This document shows positions 45,709-55,129 of a stretch of DNA of 64,000 nucleotides, one piece after another. Position 1 is the stretch's first letter. Every line of letters starts with the position of its first letter. The notes beneath the pieces are model-generated. The model saw only the letters and a list, made by a program, of their open reading frames with translations. It made no database searches and had not been told where the DNA came from. The stretch comes from Pleionea sediminis (GTDB taxonomy: Bacteria; Pseudomonadota; Gammaproteobacteria; Enterobacterales; Kangiellaceae), in NCBI RefSeq assembly GCF_007570825.1, contig NZ_SUNB01000009.1:114556-178555 (forward strand). The letters are read 5' to 3'. Both the position numbers and the translations under genes were made by a program.

Positions 45709-46275
45709 TTATTGGTAGCGTTCTTTGTTTTCAATGCGTTTATCTGCAGATTTTCTCAGTAAAACATAGACAGAACCCGTTCCGCCTTGATTCTTTTTAG
45801 CGGAATGAAATGCAAGCACTTCAGGAATTTGCTTCAACCAGTAATTAACGTAACTTTTTATCCTGGCTGGAGGATCTGATCGCATGCCTTTACCATGAGT
45901 AACCAAAACAGTACGACAATCAAGCTTTAAACTTTGCTGAATAAACTGAAATAATGCGCTGCGCGCTTCGGCCACTGTATGGCGATGTAAATCGAGATGT
46001 CCATCAATGGTGTATTTTCCTTGTCGTAATTTTTTGTAGACACCCGTTTGCACGCCATCTAGTTTATATTCCAGAACTTCCAATGGATCAACTGAGGGAA
46101 CTGGAGCATCCGTTAAATAATTCAGATCTTTTCTGCCATGAGATATCGCAGCCTTTTTACGGATTTCTATCGCGACATTGTCAGGGGAATTTCTTTTTAA
46201 CGGTACCTTATCTTGAGATATTGGTTTGACGTCACCGAACTCCTCAAGAAATGGATTGTCATCTCGTTTCGACAT
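45709..46275 (-). CDS. smrA: Smr-domain endonuclease SmrA
   Basis: A 188-residue protein. The Smr domain (about 90-180) has DGHLDLHRHTVAEA, VLVTHGKGMRSDP and QGGTGSVYVLLRKS, the LDLHG-, HGKG- and GGxGxxxV-type blocks of MutS2-related Smr nucleases. The N-terminal ~85 residues are basic and linker-like, as in SmrA/YdaL. Nicks DNA or RNA; the physiological role is unclear. Converges on the membrane protein gene. Confidence 0.9.
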   Translation of the reverse strand: MSKRDDNPFLEEFGDVKPISQDKVPLKRNSPDNVAIEIRKKAAISHGRKDLNYLTDAPVPSVDPLEVLEYKLDGVQTGVYKKLRQGKYTIDGHLDLHRHTVAEARSALFQFIQQSLKLDCRTVLVTHGKGMRSDPPARIKSYVNYWLKQIPEVLAFHSAKKNQGGTGSVYVLLRKSADKRIENKERYQ

Positions 46276-46406
46276 ATTAAGCCCGAGCTGTGATAAATTT
46301 ATTGTATTTTAGAGGTTTAAGATATCGAAACTCAATATTTCTTCGCTAAAAGCAGGGGACTTGGGGATTTTTGGTCTAGAATTACTGAAAAATTACAATT
46401 TTTCAT

Positions 46407-46667
46407 ATGGTTGAGAAACGACAAATAAATCGCGCACCCATTCGTACTGATGTTGAAGTGACATCAGATGCCTTAGGGTTGGTTAAAGCACACACGTTGG
46501 AGCTTTCTGATGTGGGAGCGTTTATTGAGTCACAAACATTGCAGCAACTTACGAACGGTACTGTAGTGTCAATTCAAGCAATTGGCTTTCCAGAGCCGAT
46601 GCCAATTATTCAAGCCGAAATTATTAGAGTTACGCGAAATGGCGTTGGTGTTCGATTCCTTTTATAA
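46407..46667 (+). CDS. Minimal PilZ domain protein
   Basis: An 86-residue stand-alone PilZ barrel. RQINR at 5-9 gives RxxxR, and LSDVGAFIE is the degenerate DxSxxG block (Asp then Gly). Third PilZ gene within 2.2 kb. No obvious SD before ATG 46407. Confidence 0.75.
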   Translation: MVEKRQINRAPIRTDVEVTSDALGLVKAHTLELSDVGAFIESQTLQQLTNGTVVSIQAIGFPEPMPIIQAEIIRVTRNGVGVRFLL

Positions 46668-46757
46668 CGCAAAGAATTAAAAAAACGCTATGTATCGAAT
46701 AAAATTGACTTTTTTGAGCAAAGCTATCAGTCTAAAAGAAATACCCGACATCGTGAT

Positions 46758-47528
46758 GTGGCTATGATTGAAGGAAAATTTGATATTGTATTTGCTGGTC
46801 GTTTTGCTCCGGGCAAAGAGCCTGAGCAGGTCTACTTAAATCTCGCTAAATTATTTAAGACGAATGAACAACAAATTAAAAAACTATTCTCTGGTGATAG
46901 AGTTACCATAAAGAAAGGTTTGGAATACGCTCAAGCGATGAAATACCAGTCTGCTTTAAAAAATGCGGGCGCTTTGGTGTTAATACAAGAGCATGGTGCT
47001 ACCGTAAAACAAACAGCACCAGCAACGACGAAAAGTAATCACTCCAGTCAAACTGCTCAACCTCAAGCTGTTCCGAATGCTGCCGTAGCGGCTGAAAAAA
47101 CTCGTGGGCGAGCGAATTTCCTTCAGCCTGAAGAACCGACACGACAAGAACCTTCTTCGGAAAAGTTGGCGAAATCTGAATCAACAAAGGAAGATGCATC
47201 TGATGATTCATGGTCTGTCGCAGCAGCAGGCGAGAAATTACCGCCTGGAGAGCGCCAGCAACCGATTCCTGAGCCGGATTTGTCTGGGTTATCGGTGGAT
47301 TCTTCAAACCGTCCTTTATCGGACAAAAAAACTACTGAAGCACCGTCAGTGGATTTATCGGGTTTGTCTTTGAATGAACCTGGTTTAATTCAAGAACCGA
47401 AAACGAAAGAGCAACGTGACGTTGATACATCATCGTTATCCGTCGCTGCTGCCGGTGAAAAAATTCCTAACGAAAAAGTAAAAAAAGAAGAAGTGGATCC
47501 TAAAATCGATCATCTTGAGCTCGACTAA
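46758..47528 (+). CDS. Protein with N-terminal FxGRxxPG module and low-complexity repeats
   Basis: A 256-residue protein. Residues about 3-75 (FDIVFAGRFAPGKEPEQVYL, KLFSGDRVTIKKGL, AGALVLIQ) match a module found at the N-terminus of many gammaproteobacterial membrane proteins. The rest is disordered and repetitive: SVAAAGEK appears twice (about 157 and 231), DLSGLS twice. No membrane segment. GTG 46758 or ATG 46764 could start it; neither has a strong SD. Function unknown. Confidence 0.75.
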   Translation: MAMIEGKFDIVFAGRFAPGKEPEQVYLNLAKLFKTNEQQIKKLFSGDRVTIKKGLEYAQAMKYQSALKNAGALVLIQEHGATVKQTAPATTKSNHSSQTAQPQAVPNAAVAAEKTRGRANFLQPEEPTRQEPSSEKLAKSESTKEDASDDSWSVAAAGEKLPPGERQQPIPEPDLSGLSVDSSNRPLSDKKTTEAPSVDLSGLSLNEPGLIQEPKTKEQRDVDTSSLSVAAAGEKIPNEKVKKEEVDPKIDHLELD

Positions 47529-47596
47529 TCATCAGAAAGTGCTCTAAGACTCTACCCTAAGCTCATGTTTATTTGCACTTTGCTGGTTAAAAAACT

Positions 47597-47624
47597 TGCA
47601 ATCTACTTAACTAAGTAGTATTAA
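47597..47624 (+). promoter_or_regulatory. lexA promoter with perfect 16-bp palindrome (LexA-box candidate)
   Basis: TTGCAA (47597-47602) and TATTAA (47619-47624) are spaced 16 bases. The spacer is exactly filled by CTACTTAACTAAGTAG (47603-47618), with 7-bp arms around AC and the same 4-8-4 layout as the E. coli box CTGT-N8-ACAG. LexA autoregulation through this site is inferred. Confidence 0.6.
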
Positions 47625-47657
47625 TATAACCAGTTACTAAAGTGCGAGGAAATAAAC

Positions 47658-48248
47658 GTGCGTGAACTGACCATGCGACAACAAGAAGTTCTCGATATTC
47701 TCAGGGATTTTATCGAAGAGAATGGAATTGCTCCAACTCATGCTGAACTAGCGGAATTATTAGGAGTTAGCTCAACCAAGGCTGCGGCAGACCATTTGAA
47801 AGCGCTGGCTAAAAAAGGAGTGATTCGCTTACATAGTGAGAAAACTCGGGGCATTCAGATACTTGTTGGTGAGGTCGAAGAGTTGCCGCTCATTGGTTCT
47901 GTGGCTGCCGGGATTCCGATTGAAGCGGTTGAAAATGTAGAGCGTTATGTCACTATTCCGGAAGTGTTACGTCGCAAGAAGCCGACGTTTTTGCTGCGAG
48001 TTCGCGGCGACAGTATGAAAGATGCCGGTATCTTGGACGGTGATCTTATTGCTGTACGTAAAACTCAAACCGCAGATATTGGGCAGATTGTTGTGGCCCG
48101 TCTGGATGATGATGTCACCGTTAAGCGTTTAGGTCGAAAGGATGGTAAAGCGGTATTATTCCCTGAAAACTCAGATTTCGAGCCAATTGAAGTTGCTCCG
48201 GAACAGCTTAATATTGAAGGGCAGTTCGTCGGTTTGATTCGAGCCTGA
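47658..48248 (+). CDS. lexA: LexA repressor
   Basis: A 196-residue SOS repressor. Winged helix about 1-65; the auto-cleavage site is Ala84-Gly85 (SVAAGIP), with the Ser119 (RGDSM) and Lys156 (VTVKRL) dyad, the same numbering as E. coli. GTG start with GAGGA 7 bases upstream. Under DNA damage, RecA filaments trigger self-cleavage and release of SOS genes. The promoter carries a 16-bp palindrome. A hairpin terminator follows at 48368-48417. Confidence 0.95.
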   Translation: MRELTMRQQEVLDILRDFIEENGIAPTHAELAELLGVSSTKAAADHLKALAKKGVIRLHSEKTRGIQILVGEVEELPLIGSVAAGIPIEAVENVERYVTIPEVLRRKKPTFLLRVRGDSMKDAGILDGDLIAVRKTQTADIGQIVVARLDDDVTVKRLGRKDGKAVLFPENSDFEPIEVAPEQLNIEGQFVGLIRA

Positions 48249-48367
48249 CGGATTTTGATATTACCACTTTAAAGAGTATGAAAGTTAAGTCGTGTTCTGG
48301 AGAATATAGCCCGTACCACCAATACTCTATTGGCTTCTACAGAAATATTGAATCGCTAAAAATGGCC

Positions 48368-48417
48368 CTCTCCACAACCGTCAGAACAGGGATGTCGACG
48401 GTTTAGAGAGTCTTTTT
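48368..48417 (+). terminator. Terminator between lexA and thiI
   Basis: Two-part stem: CTCTC/GAGAG and AACCGTC/GACGGTT around a 14-base loop, followed by TCTTTTT. Confidence 0.65.
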
Positions 48418-48504
48418 CGCTAGCGTTTTTACAGAGATTTTAATTTGCAGTTAATTTTCATGTAAAATAGTGTTTATATTTAACGCTGTATTGAGAAGTA
48501 ACGC

Positions 48505-49959
48505 ATGAAAATAGTGGTAAAGCTTTTCCACGAAATCATTATCAAGAGTCGTCCAGTTCGTAAACTCTTCACTAAGCAACTGCATTATAACCTTGAAAAT
48601 ATTCTGAAGCCTATCAGCTCCGAGATTAAGGTATACAAACGCTGGGACAAGATCGACATCACAATTCCTGACTCATTAGACCAACAATTGAAAACTAATG
48701 TGCTTGAGCGTCTACAGTGCATGCCTGGTATCGATTTTTTCATGATTGTTGAGACAATTGAGTTTGAGACACTGTCTGATATTTCTGAATTTTGTATTGA
48801 GCGTTTCAAAGATAGGCTTGAAGGTAAAACCTTTTGTGTTCGTGTTAAAAGAAAGGGTAAACATGAGTTTACTTCGAATGACGCCGAAAAATATATTGGT
48901 GGTGGTCTGCTAGCGAACACTGATGTTAAAAAGGTGGTTTTGAAAAATCCAGAAGAAGAAGTCTATTTGGAAATAAATCAAAATCAAGCCGATATTGTTT
49001 CTAAGAAAGTGAAAGGTCTGGGAGGGTATCCTCTTGGGAAACAAGAGTCGACAATATCGCTTATCTCGGGTGGGTTCGATTCTGGCGTTTCGAGCTTTTT
49101 GATGACGCGTCGAGGTGTAAAAACACATTTTTGTTTTTTTAATCTTGGTGGCATGGCCCATGAGATTGGAGTGAAACAGGTTGCTTATTACTTATGGAAC
49201 AAATACGCGTCTTCGCATAAAGTAAAGTTTATTTCCATTCCATTTGAAGGCGTTGTTGAAGAGATATTAAAATCTATTGACCCTTCGTTAATGGGGGTTG
49301 CGCTTAAGAGAATGATGTTGAGAGTGGCCGATCGCGTTGCGAAAGATTTAGGAGTTGACTCAATTGTCACTGGTGAAGCGATAGGGCAAGTGTCCAGCCA
49401 AACTCTCACTAATTTGAATGTCATTGAACAGGCTTCGAATACTTTAGTACTTCGACCTTTGATTGCTATGGATAAACAAGAAATTATCCAGAAAGCGAAA
49501 GCTATAGGAACAGAGGAATTTGCGGCTAATATGCCAGAGTATTGCGGTGTGATTTCGCAAAAGCCGTCGACAAAAGTAAAATTAGAAAAAATGTTAAAAG
49601 CGGAAGAGTCATTCAATTTCGAAGTGCTTGATCAAGCTTTTGATAACAAAGCTCTTATATCGATTGAAAAAGTACTCGATGGACTTGATACCGATACTGA
49701 TGTTGAGTTAACAGCGGTCCCTCACGTTGGCGATATTGTCATTGATATTCGGCACCCGGAAGAGCAAGAAACACATCCTTTAGTATTAACTAATAATGCT
49801 GTGCTAAAAATTCCTTTCTACTCAATCAGTCGCCGTTTTTCCGAACTGGATAAGACGCACAATTACTTATTATATTGTGACAAAGGTGTGATGAGCAAAG
49901 TGCAGGCGCATCATTTAAAAATGCAGGGATATGACAATGTTAAAGTCTTGCGAGCTTAA
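48505..49959 (+). CDS. thiI: tRNA 4-thiouridine synthase ThiI
   Basis: A 484-residue enzyme that transfers sulfur to U8 of tRNA (and to ThiS in thiamine synthesis). N-terminal ferredoxin-like and THUMP domains (about 1-170), the PP-loop SGGFDSGVSS (from about 188), catalytic Cys347 in PEYCGV and rhodanese domain Cys458 in YCDKGVMS; E. coli equivalents are 344 and 456. Full length. Own promoter; a 13-bp hairpin follows. Confidence 0.95.
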   Translation: MKIVVKLFHEIIIKSRPVRKLFTKQLHYNLENILKPISSEIKVYKRWDKIDITIPDSLDQQLKTNVLERLQCMPGIDFFMIVETIEFETLSDISEFCIERFKDRLEGKTFCVRVKRKGKHEFTSNDAEKYIGGGLLANTDVKKVVLKNPEEEVYLEINQNQADIVSKKVKGLGGYPLGKQESTISLISGGFDSGVSSFLMTRRGVKTHFCFFNLGGMAHEIGVKQVAYYLWNKYASSHKVKFISIPFEGVVEEILKSIDPSLMGVALKRMMLRVADRVAKDLGVDSIVTGEAIGQVSSQTLTNLNVIEQASNTLVLRPLIAMDKQEIIQKAKAIGTEEFAANMPEYCGVISQKPSTKVKLEKMLKAEESFNFEVLDQAFDNKALISIEKVLDGLDTDTDVELTAVPHVGDIVIDIRHPEEQETHPLVLTNNAVLKIPFYSISRRFSELDKTHNYLLYCDKGVMSKVQAHHLKMQGYDNVKVLRA

Positions 49960-49960
49960 G

Positions 49961-49994
49961 CAAACATGTGCATTTTTATTAATGCACATGTTTG
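49961..49994. terminator. Hairpin after thiI
   Basis: Perfect 13-bp stem CAAACATGTGCAT/ATGCACATGTTTG with an 8-base loop, between converging genes thiI and the pseudopilin. Confidence 0.75.
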
Positions 49995-50018
49995 TGGTTT
50001 TCTAGCTTGGATAAATTG

Positions 50019-50573
50019 TTATGTACACTTTAATTTATCGCCGTCGCGATCTTCGTCGTATTCGTCATAATTCGTGTCTCGAGACATTTCTATTCGGCCT
50101 GTTTTGGCAACGAAAAGGGCTTTTGCGAGCTTTGGATCTTTATCGAGGCATAATATAAAAGTTCCATTGTTATGCCAGGTAATTCCGCTGGGTAAAAAAT
50201 GAATGGGTTTGCTGGCTCGAAAAGAGCGCCACTTTACGTGGATATTGTCGTCATTGTAATTATGACTGAAAAGTAATGTATCAATGTCTTCAGTAAATTG
50301 CCGATCATTGTTTTTGTCGGTAAATAGAAGATAACCTTCAGACCATTTTTTTCCACATTCATCTTTCTTTTTACCGCATAACACAAGAACATCTCCACTG
50401 CTTATGGATTTTTCCCTGGCGGTTTTTATCGTTGCCATTAATTGCATCGCTTCTGTTTGTATTTTTGAGCGATCAAGAAAATTTGAGAATGCGGGTAAGG
50501 CAAAAACGGTTAAAATAAATAAGATTGCTATGGCAAATAATAATTCAATAATTGTAAATCCTTTACAATTCAT
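50019..50573 (-). CDS. FimT/GspH-type pseudopilin
   Basis: A protein of 184 residues when started at ATG 50573, with AAGGA 9 bases upstream. Prepilin site KG/FTIIELLFAIAI: cleavage after Gly, methylatable Phe+1 and Glu+5, then a hydrophobic helix (about 6-28). The GspH/FimT domain has two Cys pairs (LCGKKKDECG; CLDKDP and KCT at the end). Minor pilin for type IV pilus assembly or DNA uptake. It lies just downstream of pilR on the same strand. Confidence 0.88.
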   Translation of the reverse strand: MNCKGFTIIELLFAIAILFILTVFALPAFSNFLDRSKIQTEAMQLMATIKTAREKSISSGDVLVLCGKKKDECGKKWSEGYLLFTDKNNDRQFTEDIDTLLFSHNYNDDNIHVKWRSFRASKPIHFLPSGITWHNNGTFILCLDKDPKLAKALFVAKTGRIEMSRDTNYDEYDEDRDGDKLKCT

Positions 50574-50726
50574 TTCGAAATCCTTTTCTTTGTAAAATCC
50601 AGGCGCTATTTTGACGATCTGTTTAAATATGCGAAACCGCAATTATTGCATATGCTTGTGAGATATTGTCCTGTCAACGATTAAGAAGGACTATTTTAGA
50701 ATTTTGTTGAATAATATGATTAAAAA

Positions 50727-52076
50727 TTACTCAATGTTAAGCTTCTTGCATTTATAGCGCATGGTACGAAAGCTTATACCGAGCAGTTCTGCTGCTGCTG
50801 TTTTATTATTTCCTGTTTGATCCAGTGCTTTAATTATTTCTGCACGTTCGATGGATTCGAGGTATTCATCCAGAGGCTGATCTTTTCTATCTGTCAGTAA
50901 TAAATCACCTTGGGCTGAATTTGAACCCATTAGTAGCAAGTCATCAACGTCGAGTGATTCCCCTGTATTTAGTGTAAGAGCTCTCTCCAGAATATTTTCA
51001 AGCTCTCGAATATTACCGGGAAAAGAATGTTCATAAAGTGCATTAATCGCAGCTTCTGTAATTTGGGGCTTTGGCATTTGATTTCTTTTTGCTAGCCGGT
51101 CGATAAATGAGTCGACTAGCTCGGGAATATCAGCTTTTCGTTCTCGCAGCGGCGGTACAGAAATTTCTATAACGTTAATTCGATAAAACAAGTCTTGCCG
51201 AAATTGCCCTTTGTCCACGAGTTCATTAAGATCTCGGTGCGACGCGGACAATATGCGAACATTAACCGAAACCTCTTTTTCTGAGCCTACCGGTCGAATA
51301 CTGCGTTCCTGAATGGCCCGTAATAACTTTACTTGCATGGCGAGTGGTAATTCTGCTATTTCGTCGAGAAATAACGTACCGCCATCCGCAGCTTTAAAAA
51401 GACCTTCTTTTTCGGTTTGTGCGCCAGTAAAACTGCCTTTTTTATGACCAAAAAATTCACTTTCCATCAGTTCCGAGGGTATTGCTCCGCAGTTGATGGC
51501 AACAAAAGGATTATCGGCACGAGGTCCATTGTTGTGAATTAAGCGAGCAACCATTTCTTTTCCTGTGCCAGACTCTCCCTTTACGTAAACTGGCGCCTGA
51601 CTTTTTGCGACTTTTAAAATGAGTGTTTTCAGGTGTTTCATATTTGGCGTTGCGCCAATAAATTCTTTAAGAAACTCTCCTGTGTCTTCTGTTTCACCAG
51701 ACGGTTCGGGATTTACTTTCAGTGCGTTAGAGACAATATTTCTCAAATTACTTAAATCGACAGGTTTTGATAAAAAATCAAAAGCACCGAGTTTCATCGC
51801 ATCAATGGCCGTTTGCATATTACCGTGTGCAGTAATGACAGCGACAGGAACATCTGGTTGTTTGTTTTGTATATATTGTACGAGTTCAAGGCCGTCACCA
51901 TCTGGTAGACGCATGTCGGTTAAGCACAAATTAAAATTTTGGTTGTCCACTTTTTGCATCGCGTCGGCGACATTTAAGGCTGTTTCACATCGAATTCCCA
52001 TTCGAACTAGAGTGATTGACAGAAGTTCAAGAATATCGGGTTCGTCGTCGATAATTAATGCAATAGGTTGTGTCAC
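50727..52076 (-). CDS. pilR: Sigma54-dependent response regulator PilR
   Basis: A protein of about 449 residues from GTG 52076, whose GTGA overlaps the pilS stop. Receiver domain with Asp in LTDMRLPDGDG, AAA+ with GESGTGKE and the sigma54-contact loop GSFTGA, and a Fis-type HTH at the C-terminus (NKTAAAELLGISFRTMRYKC). It activates sigma54 promoters, classically the major pilin gene. An ATG-started longer form (52112) would lie inside pilS and is less likely. Confidence 0.95.
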   Translation of the reverse strand: MTQPIALIIDDEPDILELLSITLVRMGIRCETALNVADAMQKVDNQNFNLCLTDMRLPDGDGLELVQYIQNKQPDVPVAVITAHGNMQTAIDAMKLGAFDFLSKPVDLSNLRNIVSNALKVNPEPSGETEDTGEFLKEFIGATPNMKHLKTLILKVAKSQAPVYVKGESGTGKEMVARLIHNNGPRADNPFVAINCGAIPSELMESEFFGHKKGSFTGAQTEKEGLFKAADGGTLFLDEIAELPLAMQVKLLRAIQERSIRPVGSEKEVSVNVRILSASHRDLNELVDKGQFRQDLFYRINVIEISVPPLRERKADIPELVDSFIDRLAKRNQMPKPQITEAAINALYEHSFPGNIRELENILERALTLNTGESLDVDDLLLMGSNSAQGDLLLTDRKDQPLDEYLESIERAEIIKALDQTGNNKTAAAELLGISFRTMRYKCKKLNIE

Positions 52077-53671
52077 GATTCGTCTTCTCTCGCAAATGTA
52101 ATGCGGAAACAAGCTCCGCCATTAGGTACGGGAATATAATCAAGTTGCGCTCGATTAGCTTCGCAGAGCTCTTTTGATATGTAAAGTCCCAGACCAGTGC
52201 CTGTCGGACTAGTTGTAAAAAATGGTTCAAAAATGTTTTGCACCATATCTGAATGAATGCCTGGTCCATCGTCTATGATATCAAGAAAAGCTTGCTGAGT
52301 TTTGGAGTTTACGCCGCCGAAAAAAGTAATACGCGAAGCTCCTGTATTCTCTTTGCTATAACGTAACCCATTTTCTGCTAAATTGGTAATGACTTGTTGG
52401 AGCTGACTGATATCAAATTGAATAATCAGTTCATTGGGAGTGATATCGATAATTATTTCCACATTATCACTCTGGCTTCTTTTAAGCTCGTCGCTAAGCG
52501 TTGATAAAAATGATTTTAGTCTAACATCCTGAGCTTCCGATTTTTGTCGCTGCGACAACTGCATAACATTTTCAATAATGGCATTTACTCGAACCGAGTT
52601 TTTCTGGATCATCTCCACGAGCTTTTTGTCAGCCTCATTTATATCGGTCGATTCTTCAAGTAATTGTGCAGCGTGGCTGAGTGCGCCTAAAGGATTACGA
52701 ATTTCATGTGCGATACTAGCGGTGAGTCGTCCTAGTGAGGCAAGTTTCAAATTTTGTGCTTGTTGCGTCATTGGTGTCGTGTCTTCGAGAAATAACAAAG
52801 TGAATTGATTCCGTTCGTCAATCCTTGATATTTTAATGTTTATTTTAGGGCCGGTTTGTGATTGTCTAAAATTATTTATCGATTGTTTGCTGTTGTCCCA
52901 GTTTTCAATGGCGTTATCCAGTTCTTCGCTTAAACCACTCAGTGGTTTTCCTTGAATATTACTCGGCATTTCGAGCAGTTCCCAGGCCGCGGTGTTGATA
53001 AATTGAATGCGTCTTTGTTTGTCGATCACGATGACGCCTGTTTTCATAAATTGAATGATGGTTTCATTCAATCTTTCCATATTGGCTAGGTCGGCGCTTG
53101 TTAGTTCAGCTTCCAATTCACTTTGCTTGAGCCGTCTTGCTGTTAAAAGCGCGAATAGTGATGTGGCGAAATAGGTAGCACCTAACAATCCCGCCTGGGT
53201 GATGTAGTCGGATTTTGTTTGACCAGTAATGCTTAAGTAAAAAGCTTCTGTGAGAACAGCAGTCGCTGCAATTGCAGCAAAAGCTAGAGAAGAACCTCGC
53301 TCAACGAGCAAACAAGCGGTTGTTGCAGAAACGGCCATGAGCATGCCCAGACCCGTTGCAACACCACCACTTGAGTGCATGAGTAGGGTCAATAATGTAA
53401 TTTCAACGAAAACTTGTATTTCGACGAGAAAGCGAAATGCTTGTTGATAAATTCTGTTAATGAAATAAAAACCGACGCTTGAGACAAAATATAGCAGCGC
53501 AGACCAATAGTAAAGAACGGGATTTTTTTGACCGAGAAATATATCACCAGCCTTAAGAAGAAAGAAAGTCAGTAAAAATGAGGACACAACGATTCGGTAG
53601 AGCGCATAGACTTGCAGTGCTCGTATTGACGTGTATTGATGCTCAGACTTTAAATTTTTGATTATCGCCAT
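52073..53671 (-). CDS. pilS: Sensor histidine kinase PilS
   Basis: A 532-residue kinase. Six membrane helices in about 20-185, a PAS-like segment (about 200-300), the H-box SIAHEIRNPLGALSHAAQ (about 325-340) and a HATPase domain with N box (LAENGLRYS) and G boxes (DDGPGIHSD, TGTGLGLYI). It phosphorylates PilR; coupled to it by a GTGA overlap. Confidence 0.95.
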   Translation of the reverse strand: MAIIKNLKSEHQYTSIRALQVYALYRIVVSSFLLTFFLLKAGDIFLGQKNPVLYYWSALLYFVSSVGFYFINRIYQQAFRFLVEIQVFVEITLLTLLMHSSGGVATGLGMLMAVSATTACLLVERGSSLAFAAIAATAVLTEAFYLSITGQTKSDYITQAGLLGATYFATSLFALLTARRLKQSELEAELTSADLANMERLNETIIQFMKTGVIVIDKQRRIQFINTAAWELLEMPSNIQGKPLSGLSEELDNAIENWDNSKQSINNFRQSQTGPKINIKISRIDERNQFTLLFLEDTTPMTQQAQNLKLASLGRLTASIAHEIRNPLGALSHAAQLLEESTDINEADKKLVEMIQKNSVRVNAIIENVMQLSQRQKSEAQDVRLKSFLSTLSDELKRSQSDNVEIIIDITPNELIIQFDISQLQQVITNLAENGLRYSKENTGASRITFFGGVNSKTQQAFLDIIDDGPGIHSDMVQNIFEPFFTTSPTGTGLGLYISKELCEANRAQLDYIPVPNGGACFRITFAREDES

Positions 53672-53823
53672 TGAATGAGGTCTTCTTTCAGCCTAATCAT
53701 AAAGATAACGCTAACTTAATATTTTTAAAAGATTTTTTCCTGAATTGATTTGAACGTCGCTGGGATTTTGGCAATATGGTAACATCTGGCTCATTAATCA
53801 AATTAATTAGTCTAAAAGTGACA

Positions 53824-54672
53824 ATGAATCAACAACAAATAGTTCAAGAAATGTGCGTGTTGCCTGAAATTGATCCGGTTAAAGAAGTTAAAGCACGTGT
53901 GTCTTTCATTAAACAACAACTCAAAACGGCTGGTTTGGAACATCTGGTGTTAGGAATTAGTGGAGGAGTTGACTCAGCAACGCTTGGTCGATTATCTCAA
54001 TTGGCCGTCGATGAATTAAATCAAGAGCAAAGTACGGATAACTACAAGTTTATCGCTGTGCGTCTTCCTTATGCGACACAGAAAGATGAAGATGAGGCTC
54101 AATTGTCCATCGACTTTATTCAGCCATCAAAAGTCGTGACTATCAATGTTCAATCTGGGGTTGATGCATTGAATAAAACTGTTCTTGGCGCTATGAATGA
54201 GAGCCAATTTGACAGCTTTGGTGATACCAAATCCGATTATGTAAAAGGTAATGTAAAAGCTCGTATGAGAATGGTGGCGCAGTATCAGGTGGCTGGTTTG
54301 GTTGATGGTCTGGTGTTAGGTACGGATCACTCTGCAGAAAATATAACCGGCTTTTTTACCAAATGGGGTGATGGTGCATGTGATCTTGCGCCTTTATTTG
54401 GGTTGAATAAACGGCAAGTTAGACAATTAGCGGCATTTCTTGGTGCACCCGAACGCTTGATTGTTAAACCGCCGACAGCGGATTTGGAATGTTTGAACCC
54501 TGGCAAGCATGATGAACATGCGCTAGGTGTTACATACGATCAAATTGACGATTTTCTGGAAGGAAAAGTTGTTGATAAAGAAGTCGAAGCATTGTTGATT
54601 GAAATCTATAATAAAACTCAGCACAAGCGACTGCCGATCCCGACGATTTATAGTAACGATTCAAAGTCATAA
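53824..54672 (+). CDS. nadE: Ammonia-dependent NAD synthetase
   Basis: The start at ATG 53824 aligns with known NadE N-termini ([20 protein letters not shown]). 282 residues; converts deamido-NAD, ATP and NH3 to NAD+. The P-loop-type SGGVDS (about 46) and [20 protein letters not shown] block are present. No CN-hydrolase domain, so it relies on free ammonia. It lies 33 bases upstream of glnB, likely the same transcript. Confidence 0.95.
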   Translation: MNQQQIVQEMCVLPEIDPVKEVKARVSFIKQQLKTAGLEHLVLGISGGVDSATLGRLSQLAVDELNQEQSTDNYKFIAVRLPYATQKDEDEAQLSIDFIQPSKVVTINVQSGVDALNKTVLGAMNESQFDSFGDTKSDYVKGNVKARMRMVAQYQVAGLVDGLVLGTDHSAENITGFFTKWGDGACDLAPLFGLNKRQVRQLAAFLGAPERLIVKPPTADLECLNPGKHDEHALGVTYDQIDDFLEGKVVDKEVEALLIEIYNKTQHKRLPIPTIYSNDSKS

Positions 54673-54681
54673 ATTTGTTAA

Positions 54682-55044
<363 letters not shown>

Positions 55045-55082
55045 TAAGCGAGTATTTGAGAAACACTCAATTCTCAGTTAAC

Positions 55083-55110
55083 AAAAAAGGACTCCGTTGA
55101 GTCCTTTTTT
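55083..55110. terminator. Bidirectional terminator between glnB and bamD
   Basis: Perfect stem AAAAAAGGACTC/GAGTCCTTTTTT with CGTT loop. Confidence 0.95.
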
Positions 55111-55129
55111 GTTTTATTAGGGCGGTAAA

